DNA of 64,000 nucleotides from Nitrospirota bacterium (GCA_015233015.1 JADFYO010000002.1:1-64000), one strand, 5' to 3'; positions 18,038-27,693 are shown, counted from the stretch's first letter. Notes: a model not told the origin generated them from the letters alone. Numbers and translations are program-made.

Positions 18038-18846
18038 ACGAATCCATGAAACGACTTTAATAGTAAATTCACCCCAAAAAAGGTGAACAGTATGGCAATA
18101 AATCCGGCGACCGAAAGAATGGCGGTGCGTCTGCCGTGCCAGCCCGCCGTCAGCCGCGCGTGAAGCACTATGGCATAAAACAACCACGTTATCAATGACC
18201 AGACCTCCTTAGGGTCCCATCTCCAGTACGTGCCCCATATGGCTTCAGACCACAAGGCGCCCGTGATTATCGCCAGCGTCAATAGTGGAAATCCAATTGT
18301 TATCAGGCGGTAATTGATGTCGTCAAGCACCATCAGGCTTGGCAGACGGTGAAACAACCCGTCCAGTTTTTTTGACTTTACGTGCCGTTCCTGTATCAGA
18401 TACATTATGCCGGCCCCGCAGGCTACCGTAAGGGCGGCCTCCCCCACAAAAGCCAATATCGTGTGAAACCAGAGCCATGAATTCTGTAATATCACAGGCA
18501 GAGGCCTTATTTGGCGCGGCAGCACCGAGGAGGACAACATGAGAATAAACACCACCGGCAATACAAAAGACCCCATCAATCCCACTTCATACCTGTACTC
18601 AATTATAAAAAAAACCAACACAATGCTCCATGTGAAAAAAGATGCCGCCTCGTGTAAACTCGCCGTCGGCATGTGCCCGGAGATAAGCAGCCGGAGAATA
18701 ATATTTACTGTGTGAATTATAAAACCGGCAATGGCAAACACGGTCATACCTCTGGAGGTTGCCTTGCTTCCCTTTATCAGGTCGAGTACCGCTAAAATCG
18801 TAGCGATAAAATATGATGTCAGCGCAAGCTCAAACGTCAAAATCAA
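18034..18846 (-). CDS. Cytochrome c assembly protein, CcsA/HemX-like
   Basis: 270 aa with about eight hydrophobic segments. The C-terminal half has the tryptophan-rich haem-handling region (WGTYWRWDPKEVWSLITWL) of the CcsA/CcmC superfamily, with conserved His in WFHTILAF and VLHARL. These proteins move haem to system II cytochrome c assembly. Members beside hemA are often called HemX and may also influence HemA levels. Its stop overlaps the hemA start by 4 nt, so they are co-translated. No ResB/Ccs1 partner is in the window. Confidence 0.88.
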   Translation of the reverse strand: MILTFELALTSYFIATILAVLDLIKGSKATSRGMTVFAIAGFIIHTVNIILRLLISGHMPTASLHEAASFFTWSIVLVFFIIEYRYEVGLMGSFVLPVVFILMLSSSVLPRQIRPLPVILQNSWLWFHTILAFVGEAALTVACGAGIMYLIQERHVKSKKLDGLFHRLPSLMVLDDINYRLITIGFPLLTLAIITGALWSEAIWGTYWRWDPKEVWSLITWLFYAIVLHARLTAGWHGRRTAILSVAGFIAILFTFFGVNLLLKSFHGFV

Positions 18847-19644
18847 TTAAAAACACCCCAGTTCGCAGGACGTTATCCTGATGTTCAGCAAATTGGCCGT
18901 CTCCCCCACCTTGTCATACGAAACACCCAGCGCCTCAGCGGCCTTTCTTGCCTGCGCGCATGAAATCCTGCCGTCTTGTGACAGCCCTGTGAGGGTATTT
19001 TCTATCTCTTTTCTGATAATCTCGTCCATTACTACCTCCGCACAGCTATCCCAGTCAACCTTGTTCTCGCCTGAAGCACAACAGGCGTCCCATTGCTCAC
19101 TATACGCCGCGATATTGCAGGTTTTCACCCCGCACGACAATGGCACATAGGGCATATGGTTTAAGTCCGGCGGGAATGCCCTCAATATCAGCACCGACGC
19201 CTTCTCAAGCGCCCTCTTAGCGCTGTCTTTAATCTTCATCGGGTCTTCCCCAAATACAAAGGCAACAACGTCAAAGTCAATATGCTCGGCGGGGCTGTTT
19301 CCCTCTACCAGTATGCCGTCCATTTCCCAGAACTTATTAATGGCAATACTGAGAATTTCCTCGAGGTCGTGCCTGGGGGATTGAATCCATTGAGCACTGC
19401 TGGCCCCGGCGCTGAGCAGCCTTGTCGTGTCCTTATCGCTCTGGTTTATGGTGTCAGCCGCGTCAGACAATGACGTATAAAAGGCAGTCTGCGTATATTT
19501 TATAGCGCCCCATGAGCCATTCTTTCTCCCTGTCAGACGCTTCAGCAGGCACTCGGCCAGCGTAGTCTTCCCGCAGCTGCTGTGTGCGCCCCCTATGCAC
19601 ACCAACAAGGGCTTATGATTGAGTTCTGGAATATTTACACTCAT
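18847..19644 (-). CDS. MobB-like P-loop GTPase with small C-terminal domain
   Basis: About 265 aa. Walker A is GAHSSCGKTT near residue 20, and the fold resembles MobB of molybdopterin-guanine-dinucleotide synthesis (GAIKYTQTAF, ILVEGNSPAEH). Cys are frequent in the second half (CGVKTCNIAAY, ACCAS). The last 60 residues form a helix-turn-helix-like segment ending SCELGCF, a module I have seen on stand-alone and fused proteins in anaerobes but cannot name. ATG 19644 lies inside the 3' end of topA (32-nt overlap); a few later TTG or GTG starts are possible. It could support the molybdoenzyme at 55282, but that is inference. Confidence 0.65.
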   Translation of the reverse strand: MSVNIPELNHKPLLVCIGGAHSSCGKTTLAECLLKRLTGRKNGSWGAIKYTQTAFYTSLSDAADTINQSDKDTTRLLSAGASSAQWIQSPRHDLEEILSIAINKFWEMDGILVEGNSPAEHIDFDVVAFVFGEDPMKIKDSAKRALEKASVLILRAFPPDLNHMPYVPLSCGVKTCNIAAYSEQWDACCASGENKVDWDSCAEVVMDEIIRKEIENTLTGLSQDGRISCAQARKAAEALGVSYDKVGETANLLNIRITSCELGCF

Positions 19645-22051
19645 TGTTTTGGCAAAAAATCGTCTTATCGCCGGATTTCGCAATTTTTTCGTAAAGCAGA
19701 GTAGCGCCGCAATTGGGGCACACCTCTCCCACAGGCTTGTAGGACGATATATACTTACAGTCGGGATAGTTGCCGCAGGAATAAAACAGCTTGCCCTTGA
19801 ACTTACTCTTTGTTGCCCGCCGTTCAATTATGTCGCCTCCATCCAGAGGACATTTCAGCCCCATAGATATGGGCTTCATATTTTTACACGTAGGATAGTT
19901 CGAGCAGCCGAGGAATTTGCCAAATCTGCCCGTTTTGATAACCATCGGGTTTGAGCATTTATCACAGATTTCGCCGGACAGCTCTACAGGCACCTCCTGC
20001 TGAATCTGTCCGGTTACCGGGTCAATCGGGCGCGTAGTCTTACACTCGGGATAACCTGAGCAGGCAAGGAACGTCCCGAATCTGCCCGCCTTCATAACCA
20101 TCGGCTTGCCGCACTTCTCACATACCTCATTCGTAGGGATAAATACCTTTTCCTCACTCTTTGACGCCTTTTCGATGTCTTTGTTAAATGGCAGGTAGAA
20201 ATCCCCGATAACATCCTTCCAGGGGATTTCGCCGGTCTCTATCCGGTCAAGGTCGTCTTCCATCTTGGCCGTAAACGTTATATCTATTAAGTCATGAAAC
20301 CGTTTGACGAGAAAATCGTTTACCAGAGTTCCAAGTCCAGAGGGTTTGAACTTGCCGTCTTCTTTCACCACGTACTTTCTGTCCTCGATGGTGGAAAGGG
20401 TGGCGGCATAGGTGCTTGGCCTGCCTATGCCCTTGTCCTCGAGGGTCTTGACAAGTGTTGCCTCCGTAAATCTTGGCGGCGGCTGGGTAAAGTGCTGCTG
20501 CGGCCGAATATCCAGGAGTTTCAGTGCGTCGTTCTCTTTTAAGTCGGGGAGCAGGGTTGAGGCGTCCGATTCCTCTGTGTCCGGCGTCTCGGAATAGAGG
20601 GCAAGGAATCCCCTGAACTTGATAACCGTCCCCGTTGCCCTGAAATGGGCGTCTTTAGCGTCAGTATCGTCAAAGATGTCGAATGTCGTAAGCTCCATCA
20701 GGGCCGCGGCCATCTGACTGGCAATAAAACGTTTCCATATGAGTTCATACAGGGCATACTGGTCGTGCGGGAGATATTGCTCGACCACCTCAGGGGGATA
20801 CTCCATGTATGTCGGCCTTATGGCCTCATGTGCCTCTTGTGCCTGTGCCTTCACCTTGTAATGGTGAGGGGTTTGCGGGAGGTATTCCTTGCCGAAGGTT
20901 TTTTCTATATACTCACGGGACCACTGAACGGCCTCAGGGGCTATTCTGGTAGAATCGGTTCGCATGTATGTAATAAGACCTACCGCACCCTTTTTACCAA
21001 TCGCCACACCCTCATAAAGGCGTTGGGCGGTTGACATGGTCTTTTTTGCGGTGAATCTTAATTTTCTCGAGGCCTCCTGCTGAAGCGTACTGGTTATAAA
21101 TGGAGGATAAGGTGTGCGTCTTTTTTCTTTCCTGTCTATGTTGACCAGGGAATAGTTTCTCTGTAGAAGGCTCTCCTTAATAAGCTCCGCGTCTTTTCCC
21201 GAGGTTATCAGGAATTTATTTTCTTTGCGTGCGGCGTCGCCGGAGTTCTTAAGGGCGCGTTCTATGACGGTATCTCCCTTGTATTTAAACAGCCGGGCCG
21301 GGAACTCCGGCTCAACGGCCCCGGCAAACTTCGCGGTTATAGACCAATACTCCTCCTGATTAAACGCCTCTATCTCCCTCTCCCTTTCAACCACTATGCG
21401 AACGGCCACAGACTGTACCCTTCCGGCACTGAGACCGTAGCTTACCTTTTTCCACAACAGGGGGCTTAGTGTGTAGCCGACCAGCCTGTCAAGCACACGG
21501 CGCGCCTGCTGGGCGTTGACCTTATTGGTGTCTATGAGGGTTGGGGACTTCATGGCCTCTCTCACGGCGCGTTCGGTTATCTCGTTAAACGTGACGCGAT
21601 ATACGTTGGACAAGGCGGCCTCAGCGGTAATAGTCTCCGCTATATGCCATGCTATTGCCTCCCCTTCGCGGTCAGGGTCGGGGGCGAGGTAGATGTTCGA
21701 CGCCTTTTTGGCTGCCGCCCTAAGGTCGCTGATGACCTTTTCCTTTCCTGGTATGGTTATGTATTTTGGCGTAAAGCCGTTTGCGGTATCGACGCCAAGT
21801 TCCTTTTTAGGCAGGTCGAGGATGTGCCCGACAGAGGCCTTTACTGAAAATCCCTTGCCGAGTATCTTCTCTATTGTCTTGGCCTTCGCCGGGGACTCAA
21901 CGATTACCAGCCCGCCGGGGACGTTATTCGTCTCATCGGGGGTGGCGGGGTTATCCGGCTTATTTTTCTTTACTGGCTTATTTCTCTTTACCGGCGTTAC
22001 CGGGACGGCGCCGGTAGTAATGGTGTCTTCCTTAGTTTTCTTTAGTGCCAT
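19613..22051 (-). CDS. topA: DNA topoisomerase I
   Basis: 812 aa. Type IA enzyme that relaxes negative supercoils. A Lys-rich linker (1-40), the Toprim domain (VIVESPAKAKTIEKIL, APDPDREGEAIAWH), the active-site Tyr in YMRTDSTRI, and four C-terminal zinc ribbons (two near-identical C-x2-C...GRFG...C-x5-C units, then two more divergent ones) are all present. ATG 22051 (MALKK) has a 10-nt overlap with the upstream 94-aa gene; the frame is open 19 codons further but that part is inside the neighbour. Confidence 0.97.
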   Translation of the reverse strand: MALKKTKEDTITTGAVPVTPVKRNKPVKKNKPDNPATPDETNNVPGGLVIVESPAKAKTIEKILGKGFSVKASVGHILDLPKKELGVDTANGFTPKYITIPGKEKVISDLRAAAKKASNIYLAPDPDREGEAIAWHIAETITAEAALSNVYRVTFNEITERAVREAMKSPTLIDTNKVNAQQARRVLDRLVGYTLSPLLWKKVSYGLSAGRVQSVAVRIVVEREREIEAFNQEEYWSITAKFAGAVEPEFPARLFKYKGDTVIERALKNSGDAARKENKFLITSGKDAELIKESLLQRNYSLVNIDRKEKRRTPYPPFITSTLQQEASRKLRFTAKKTMSTAQRLYEGVAIGKKGAVGLITYMRTDSTRIAPEAVQWSREYIEKTFGKEYLPQTPHHYKVKAQAQEAHEAIRPTYMEYPPEVVEQYLPHDQYALYELIWKRFIASQMAAALMELTTFDIFDDTDAKDAHFRATGTVIKFRGFLALYSETPDTEESDASTLLPDLKENDALKLLDIRPQQHFTQPPPRFTEATLVKTLEDKGIGRPSTYAATLSTIEDRKYVVKEDGKFKPSGLGTLVNDFLVKRFHDLIDITFTAKMEDDLDRIETGEIPWKDVIGDFYLPFNKDIEKASKSEEKVFIPTNEVCEKCGKPMVMKAGRFGTFLACSGYPECKTTRPIDPVTGQIQQEVPVELSGEICDKCSNPMVIKTGRFGKFLGCSNYPTCKNMKPISMGLKCPLDGGDIIERRATKSKFKGKLFYSCGNYPDCKYISSYKPVGEVCPNCGATLLYEKIAKSGDKTIFCQNNECKYSRTQS

Positions 22052-22326
22052 GATATCCTTTTGCCATTGCCAAATATCAGCGAATAGACGTCGTCTCTGT
22101 CCATACACGTATCTTTTGAGACGACATACGCCAGAAACGCCTTCAGCGTATCGATGTCCTCATCGCTCATGAGGTCAAGCCCTTCGAGGTTCGACAGGTC
22201 CTCGTATAAGTCCGTAATATCAAAATCGTTAATGGCTATTTTTATCTTTGATTCGTCAAAGTTCATATCGCTGCTGATTATCTCGTTAGCGATTATCCTT
22301 AGCAGCGTCATAAATCTCTTATACAT
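22042..22326 (-). CDS. Small acidic protein between dprA and topA
   Basis: 94 aa, all-alpha by appearance, acidic, with no membrane segment or signal peptide. It lies exactly where Smg (DUF494) lies in the dprA-smg-topA order of other bacteria, but I cannot see a convincing Smg match, so I leave it unnamed. Its end overlaps topA by 10 nt and it starts 58 nt after dprA, so it belongs to the operon. Confidence 0.75.
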   Translation of the reverse strand: MYKRFMTLLRIIANEIISSDMNFDESKIKIAINDFDITDLYEDLSNLEGLDLMSDEDIDTLKAFLAYVVSKDTCMDRDDVYSLIFGNGKRISWH

Positions 22327-22384
22327 TTACCCTCCTGCATATCTGTTACAGACCATTATAAAGCAACGGTAACATTTTTCGCCA

Positions 22385-23482
22385 TTAAACAAGCTGAAAC
22401 TTCTTTCCATCTATTTGCCTGACCACTCCTTTTATTTCAAGCCCTAATAATAATGTAAGCGCCTCGCTCGAAGCAACACCGCTGTTACGAATTATTTCAT
22501 CGATGTGAACGGGTTCATGGGAGATTTGACAGCAGAGCCGCTTTTCCTCCGCGTCCAGTGCAATTTCAACCTTTTTATTAGATTTTACAAAACCCTTGAG
22601 GATATGCCTTAGTTCTTCTACAATGTCGTCGGCGCTTTGGACGAGTTTTGCCCCCTTTTGAATCAAACTGTGCGTACCGGCAAACGATGACGACATAACA
22701 TTGCCGGGTACGGCAAACACCTCCCTGCCCTGCTCGAGGGCAAACTCCGCCGTAATCAGCGCCCCGCTCCTCTGTGACGCCTCAACGACGAGCACCCCAA
22801 GCGAAAGGCCGCTTATCAGCCTGTTCCTGACGGGGAAGTTCTCCCTTAGGGGTTTAGTGCCCGGCAGGAACTCCGACACAACCGCCCCCTCTTCGACTAT
22901 CCTCCGGTATAGCCACGCGCTCTCAGGGGGATATATGACGTCAACCCCTGAGCCAAGCACGGCTATCGTGCTGCCATTGTTCTGTATAGCCTTTCTATGC
23001 GCCGCAGTGTCAATGCCCCGTGCCATGCCGCTTACAATCGTAAACCCCATCGAGGACAGCTCCGACGTAAATCTCTCCGTAACGCTTATCCCATAGTGCG
23101 AGGCCTTTCTCGTCCCAACTATGGCAATGGCATAACGGTCTTCTTCCCTGATTTGCCCCTTCATAAACAGGACTAACGGGTGGTCGGGGATTTCCTTAAG
23201 CAGAACGGGATAATCGGCGTCTTTATAATACAGTATTCGAATTCCGGCCTTTTCACATTTCCCGATGACCTTGTCCGTCTCGCCCCATGCCTTGAAGTTT
23301 GCTATCCCTTCTGCCCTCCCCTTGCCCACACCTTCGACTTGCAGAAGCTCCTTCATCGGGGCGCGAAAGATGTTTTCGGGTGTTCCAAAGGCGTTTAACA
23401 GTTTTCTGGTAGTCCCCGGTCCAATAACCGGTATAGACGAAAGGGCAAGCAGGTATCTTAGTTCATCCTGCACTTTTACCAT
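22385..23482 (-). CDS. dprA: DNA processing protein DprA/Smf
   Basis: 365 aa. N-terminal helix-hairpin-helix region ([29 protein letters not shown]), then the Rossmann-like core ([68 protein letters not shown]) and a C-terminal winged-helix domain (about 310-365). It binds single-stranded DNA and loads RecA in natural transformation and recombination. Its start lies 20 nt inside the end of argG, so translation is coupled. Confidence 0.95.
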   Translation of the reverse strand: MVKVQDELRYLLALSSIPVIGPGTTRKLLNAFGTPENIFRAPMKELLQVEGVGKGRAEGIANFKAWGETDKVIGKCEKAGIRILYYKDADYPVLLKEIPDHPLVLFMKGQIREEDRYAIAIVGTRKASHYGISVTERFTSELSSMGFTIVSGMARGIDTAAHRKAIQNNGSTIAVLGSGVDVIYPPESAWLYRRIVEEGAVVSEFLPGTKPLRENFPVRNRLISGLSLGVLVVEASQRSGALITAEFALEQGREVFAVPGNVMSSSFAGTHSLIQKGAKLVQSADDIVEELRHILKGFVKSNKKVEIALDAEEKRLCCQISHEPVHIDEIIRNSGVASSEALTLLLGLEIKGVVRQIDGKKFQLV

Positions 23483-24674
23483 GTCCTGACTTAGTAATCC
23501 TGGCGTTTTTTAATCTCAATGCGTTGAGTTTTATAAATCCGGCGGCGTCCGTCTGGTCATATACATCCTCCTCTTCAAACGTGGCAAGGCCGGCGTCATA
23601 AAGCGACACGGGAGACTTCCTTCCCACAACTATGCAGCCGCCCTTGTAGAGTTTCAGGCGCGCCGTTCCTGTAACACCCTTCTGTGTCTCATCGATAAAT
23701 TTTTGAAGGGCCAGACGTTCCGGTGAAAACCAGTACCCGTAGTAAACCATCTCGGCGTATTTCGGGATTAATGAATCCCTGAGATGCAGCACCTCTCTGT
23801 CCATCGTTATCGACTCCACCGCCCTGTGCGCCGCATGGAGGACTGTGCCTCCGGGGGTTTCATACACCCCTCTGGATTTAATGCCCACGTAGCGGTTTTC
23901 TACTATGTCTATTCTGCCCACACCGTTTTCCCCGGCGACTTCGTTCATCTTATCGAGCAGCTGGTATGGCGTCATAGAAACCCCGTCAACGCTGACGGGA
24001 TTGCCGTTTTCGTAAGTGACTTCGACGTACCGGGGTTTATTGGGCGCCTTCTCGGGCGGGGTCATAAGCGTCCACATGTCGCCGGTTGGTTCAGCCCACG
24101 GGTCCTCTAATATGCCTCCCTCGTAGCTTATGTGCAGGGCATTTCTGTCTGTGCTGTAAGGCTTGTCCTTTGTGGCGGTGACGGGGATGCCGTGTTTTAG
24201 CGAGTATTCGATGAGGGACTGGCGCGACTTAAACGGCCACTCACGCCACGGGGCGATGATTTTAATGTCAGGCTTCAGGGCGTAGCAGCCAAGTTCAAAG
24301 CGAACCTGGTCGTTGCCCTTGCCGGTTGCACCGTGGGCCACGAACTCAGCGCCTTCCTTTAAAACTATCTCAATCTGTTTTTTTGCGATTAGAGGCCGCG
24401 CTATGGAAGTCCCCAGCAGGTAATTATTTTCATAGAAGGCATTGGCCCTGAACATGGGGAACACGTAGTCTCTTACGAATTCCTCCCTGACATCTTCCAC
24501 ATACACCTTTGAAGCGCCTGTTGCAAGCGCCTTTTCCCGCACGTTATCAAGCTCCGCGCCCTGTCCAAGGTCGGCGCAAAACGCTATTACTTCTAAGTCA
24601 TAAGTATCTTTTATCCACTTAATGGCAACCGACGTATCGAGGCCGCCGGAGTACGCCAATACAACCTTTCTCAT
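23463..24674 (-). CDS. argG: Argininosuccinate synthase
   Basis: 403 aa. Joins citrulline and aspartate with ATP in arginine synthesis. ATP-binding signature [14 protein letters not shown] at the N-terminus, [10 protein letters not shown], and C-terminal [14 protein letters not shown] are intact. ATG 24674 ([11 protein letters not shown]) is the conserved start; upstream in-frame codons have no family similarity. First gene of the minus-strand run to hemA. Confidence 0.97.
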   Translation of the reverse strand: MRKVVLAYSGGLDTSVAIKWIKDTYDLEVIAFCADLGQGAELDNVREKALATGASKVYVEDVREEFVRDYVFPMFRANAFYENNYLLGTSIARPLIAKKQIEIVLKEGAEFVAHGATGKGNDQVRFELGCYALKPDIKIIAPWREWPFKSRQSLIEYSLKHGIPVTATKDKPYSTDRNALHISYEGGILEDPWAEPTGDMWTLMTPPEKAPNKPRYVEVTYENGNPVSVDGVSMTPYQLLDKMNEVAGENGVGRIDIVENRYVGIKSRGVYETPGGTVLHAAHRAVESITMDREVLHLRDSLIPKYAEMVYYGYWFSPERLALQKFIDETQKGVTGTARLKLYKGGCIVVGRKSPVSLYDAGLATFEEEDVYDQTDAAGFIKLNALRLKNARITKSGHGKSAG

Positions 24675-24770
24675 ACCATGCTCCCAAAAATTATTTTTGC
24701 CAAAGAGAAGGCTAAGCAGCCCCCCCACGCGTAAAAGTAGCATTATACGATGAAAAATGTAAACATAATT

Positions 24771-24830
24771 TTCACGGGCGACCTACGGCCTCGTAATTGC
24801 CTGATAATCACAGGGCAAACGCACGGCGTA
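24771..24830. repeat. Imperfect repeat, left border of accessory island
   Basis: The stretch TTCACGGGCGACCTACGGCC, then TCGTAATTGCC, TAATCACAGGGCA and GCAC, recurs with mismatches at 27560-27615. The two copies are in the same orientation and bracket the Uma2 remnant, the 401-aa gene, RelE/antitoxin and HicAB. It resembles dispersed genome repeats more than a site-specific att site. Confidence 0.55.
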
Positions 24831-24923
24831 TTTCTTTATCGGTCATTGCAAGACCAGACCTCAATGACCAACAATTCGCGATACGCATAGACAAAACCTC
24901 ATGTATGGTGATACAATACCTTC

Positions 24924-25091
24924 ATGGAAGCTATCGTAAGGGATTTAGATTTAACGGAAATCATTAACGGCGAGGAAATTATGGGGCATAGTCCATTTGG
25001 AAGGCATCAGGACATGGCAGCCAACTTATTTGTCGTTATGCGTCAGCATGTCAGGAAAAATCATTTGGGGAAGCTATTGTTTTCACTATAG
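24924..25091 (+). pseudogene. Uma2-family endonuclease remnant (N-terminal fragment)
   Basis: A 55-codon frame: MEAIVRDLDLTEIINGEEIM, then GHSPFGRHQDMAANLFVVMR, then a short tail ending in LLFSL and a stop. The E-I-I-N-G-E-E-I pattern followed by a SP..RHQ helix and NHLGK is the start of Uma2 (DUF820) restriction-like proteins. The rest of the roughly 190-residue domain is gone; the AT-rich unknown gene begins 8 nt later. It looks like a gene cut by the arrival of the next segment. Confidence 0.7.
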
Positions 25092-25099
25092 ATGGTGTT

Positions 25100-26305
25100 A
25101 TGGATCATATAACAATTCCCTTCCAAGAAATTGTCTCAAATTATGGAGGAGCCTTAATAGATATAAGCTCATTGAGTGAAATGTCTAAACATGGTAGTTC
25201 TATCGTTTCTAATTTAAACAATGGATTAATGCAGCTTTTTCTATCGGAGGCACAATCTGATAAATACGGTCTGCCGACAATACCTCCAATATTAGAACGT
25301 TTTATAGTACATGATTTTCTTGTTTGTGATATTGTTGCACTTGATAGTATACAAGGAATGGCTATAGCAGTCAAATATAGGAGAGAAAAACCAAAAGAAC
25401 GTTTTAATAAAAAAGACTATAATTCATTAAGTGGTTATTCAAATCTACTTCTTAATAGAGAAGAAAGCAAGAATTCTAAAAATGTAAACTTTATAATTGA
25501 ACTGGCCAACAAGTTACCACTTAAATTTACATATATTCCTAATGAACTTTACAATTACTGTGATAAGCTTATTAGGAATACATCCAACTCTATTAAAAAT
25601 ATTGATGTGAATACTCCATGGAATAATTACGGTTTTGGTGGAGAGAAATCGTATCAGGACAACAGAAGTAATTTTTTAGATTGTGACAACCACATTTGTC
25701 GATCTAATTTAGGTGTAGAGCGTACAATATTTTACTATGAAATTGCGGCGGCGGCGCGTGTTCCAATTGTTTTACATCCAGCTCGTAACGTGGAAATGAT
25801 GAATATTAATAGAGCTATAATAGACGCATACAAAACGATTAAACAAAGACTTAAAGAGAAATTTGAGAATCCTATTAACCATTTGTTTTCTAACATAAAT
25901 ATAGATATTTCGTTGCAATATCCAGCACTATCAATGTACATGCTTAAACTATCCGCGAAACGAGGGCAATCTCTTCTTCAAACTGTGCTTGAAATTCGAG
26001 AGACAAAAGAAGCTAAAGCATTTAGAAATTGGCTAAAAAATATTCAGTATGGATTGGTAGATGATTCCTACAAAGAAAAGTTCAACGCTCTTAAATTATT
26101 AAATGAAATAGATAAGATTACAAAAGTGTGGATTGATGAGCTTAATACATCTGCTGGTATTTCATACAAGCCGAGAAGTATTACTTTGTCTAAATTACCT
26201 CGTATAGGTTTAATCTCGAGTTTATTAGATGATATATCATTTCCGGATCCAATACTTGTAAATACTAAATCATACCTAACATTTATATCACAATGGTACG
26301 CTTGA
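25100..26305 (+). CDS. Unknown 401-aa protein, AT-rich, likely transferred
   Basis: 401 aa, no signal peptide or membrane segment. No domain recognised. Visible traits: an N-terminal segment MDHITIPFQEIVSNYGGALIDI, a central segment with FYYEIAAAARVPIVLHPAR, Asn-rich linkers, and a helical C-terminal half. Base composition is clearly AT-richer than the flanking housekeeping genes, with codons such as AAT, ATA and AAA favoured. It begins directly after the truncated Uma2 frame, and a toxin-antitoxin pair follows 29 nt later, so it is probably cargo of the island. A defence or toxin role is only a guess from location. Confidence 0.75.
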   Translation: MDHITIPFQEIVSNYGGALIDISSLSEMSKHGSSIVSNLNNGLMQLFLSEAQSDKYGLPTIPPILERFIVHDFLVCDIVALDSIQGMAIAVKYRREKPKERFNKKDYNSLSGYSNLLLNREESKNSKNVNFIIELANKLPLKFTYIPNELYNYCDKLIRNTSNSIKNIDVNTPWNNYGFGGEKSYQDNRSNFLDCDNHICRSNLGVERTIFYYEIAAAARVPIVLHPARNVEMMNINRAIIDAYKTIKQRLKEKFENPINHLFSNINIDISLQYPALSMYMLKLSAKRGQSLLQTVLEIRETKEAKAFRNWLKNIQYGLVDDSYKEKFNALKLLNEIDKITKVWIDELNTSAGISYKPRSITLSKLPRIGLISSLLDDISFPDPILVNTKSYLTFISQWYA

Positions 26306-26334
26306 TAGGTTGAGAATACATTTAAAATAAGCAA

Positions 26335-26595
26335 ATGGAGATTAAATATTCAGAAAAATCAGTAAAAGAATTAACAAGACTACTTAAGGGCAATAGGAAA
26401 AGTGCAGAGAACATAATTAAAACAATTGAGTCTTATGCTGAAGACCCATCAATAAATTATGATGTGAAGATACTTAAAGGGACATTAGGAGATTTTAAGA
26501 GACTTCGCATAAGAGATTATAGAATTATATTCGGGGATGACGGAACTACGATGCTTATTTATGAGATAAAACACAGAAAGGAGGCATATAGATGA
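26335..26595 (+). CDS. RelE/ParE-family toxin
   Basis: 86 aa. Compact basic protein with the RelE/ParE pattern: N-terminal helices (SEKSVKELTRLLKG), a central VKILKGTLGDFKRLRIRDYRI strand region, and C-terminal IYEIKHRKEAYR. The GDFKRLRI...YRIIF strands and the basic, Tyr-ending tail fit mRNA-cleaving RelE members. It lies first in the pair, before the antitoxin (reverse of the usual order), with an ATGA overlap. Confidence 0.88.
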   Translation: MEIKYSEKSVKELTRLLKGNRKSAENIIKTIESYAEDPSINYDVKILKGTLGDFKRLRIRDYRIIFGDDGTTMLIYEIKHRKEAYR

Positions 26596-26777
26596 TAAAA
26601 ACACAAGTAATAGAAGAAAACGGTAAGCCCTTTGCCGTAATAATGGACTACAATGAATACCTGAAATATAAAGAGATCGAAGAAGACAGAGATGACTATT
26701 ATTCTGCAGTTGAAACTAAGTTAAAGAACAAGAAGTGGGTAACTCATAAGGATTTAAAAAATAAGTTAGGTATATAG
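26592..26777 (+). CDS. Phd/YefM-like antitoxin
   Basis: 61 aa. The N-terminus (MIKTQVIEENGKPFAVIMDY) is like the short DNA-binding half of Phd/YefM-type antitoxins, followed by a charged helix (YKEIEEDRDDYYSAVETKL) and a basic tail that would wrap the toxin. It overlaps the toxin stop by 4 nt and is therefore co-made. It probably represses the pair's own promoter. Confidence 0.8.
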   Translation: MIKTQVIEENGKPFAVIMDYNEYLKYKEIEEDRDDYYSAVETKLKNKKWVTHKDLKNKLGI

Positions 26778-27028
26778 TGACATGGATTTATAGATTAGCG
26801 TCAATGTAACCCCACGAACTATACTATGATGATTATTAGGTTGGGAGACAGCATCCTTTACAGAGTCATAATGGGGTCGGGTGCAATGACATAAACGATA
26901 ATGCTCTACTGACATCAATATGGCACGCCTGTCCAGATTAGAATTTCCCGGTACTATCTGCCGCATCAACTCAGTGAGCACTGCCCCCCTATCCTTACCT
27001 TCAATCATCTTGACCCCTTAATATTCGG

Positions 27029-27253
27029 TCAGGCTGATGCCGCCTGATAGATAACCGGCTTATATTCTGGCGATGGGATAGGCTTTCCCGCAGCTCGCGC
27101 AGCCTCAAGCCATAGTTTTTTGGCCTGTTGAACTTCATGCAGCGCCTCATCAGGTGTCTCACCAAATGCGGAGCACGCCTCAAGGTCGGGGATGTCGGCG
27201 ATGTAACCGTCGTCATCCTCCGAATAGAAAATATTTATATGATAATCGCGCAT
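27029..27253 (-). CDS. hicB: HicB-family antitoxin
   Basis: 74 aa. Typical HicB fold: MRDYHINIFYSEDDDGYIADIPDLEACSAFG (in order, residues 1-31), then GETPDEALHEVQQAKKLWLEAARAAG and a short tail. No C-terminal DNA-binding extension is present, as in the short HicB type. It follows a hicA gene that is frameshifted (27262-27505), so the antitoxin is an orphan if the toxin is dead. Start at ATG 27253. Confidence 0.88.
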   Translation of the reverse strand: MRDYHINIFYSEDDDGYIADIPDLEACSAFGETPDEALHEVQQAKKLWLEAARAAGKPIPSPEYKPVIYQAASA

Positions 27254-27261
27254 TACTCATC

Positions 27262-27505
27262 CTATAGTTTCAGGTTATGTTTCTCAACCAGCTTCAGGAG
27301 CTGGCGTATTTGATACGGTTTTGCCTGGCCTTTGACATTCTGAAGGTTCACGAGTTCAGGAATATCAGGACAGAAGAATATGTGGTGGCTGCCTTCGGTT
27401 CTTGACAGCACAAAACCGAAACCTCTGACAAGATTTACCTCAATCTGAGAATCTTATATTTTTAGAACTAACAATTATTTCTTTAAGCAATTTCCGTCTG
27501 TTCAT
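27262..27505 (-). pseudogene. hicA: HicA-family toxin, frameshifted
   Basis: The first part reads MNRRKLLKEIIVSSKNIRFSD, then a TGA. One base over, the frame continues EVNLVRGFGFVLSRTEGSHH, IFFCPDIPELVNLQNVKGQA, KPYQIRQLLKLVEKHNLKL and a stop. The catalytic His of HicA (in GSHHIF) lies in the second part. Total length is 244 bases, one more than a multiple of three, so a single extra base (or sequencing error) breaks it. Order hicA-hicB matches intact loci. Confidence 0.8.
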
Positions 27506-27559
27506 ATTTCATATCTTACTGGTCGAACCAGTTACTTGTCAACAATGATGGGGCAGGGT

Positions 27560-27615
27560 TTCACGGGCGGCCTGCTGCCTCGTAATTTCCAGACAAAATC
27601 ACAGGGCAGCCACAC
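27560..27615. repeat. Imperfect repeat, second copy
   Basis: Direct-orientation partner of 24771-24830: TTCACGGGCGGCCTGCTGCC, TCGTAATTTCC, AAATCACAGGGCA. It closes the first segment of the accessory island, after the hicA remnant and before the promoter at 27694. Confidence 0.55.
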
Positions 27616-27693
27616 TACACATTTCCGCCATTGCCACCTGCAAGACGGCATAACACAATTATAATAATATATTCATTATCAATAAAATAATTC

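Noticed and set aside
18847-19644. True MobB linked to the molybdoenzyme
   Set aside because: P-loop and overall look fit the family, but the extra C-terminal module and the distance from other Mo genes keep the assignment loose.
26766-27008. 80-codon minus-strand frame after HicB (MIEGKDRGAVLTELMRQIVP...)
   Set aside because: No family recognised, mixed composition, and it crosses the end of the antitoxin gene on the other strand. More likely non-coding or debris.
24771-27615. Integrative element with att sites
   Set aside because: No integrase or recombinase gene, and the repeat copies differ at many places, more like dispersed repeats.
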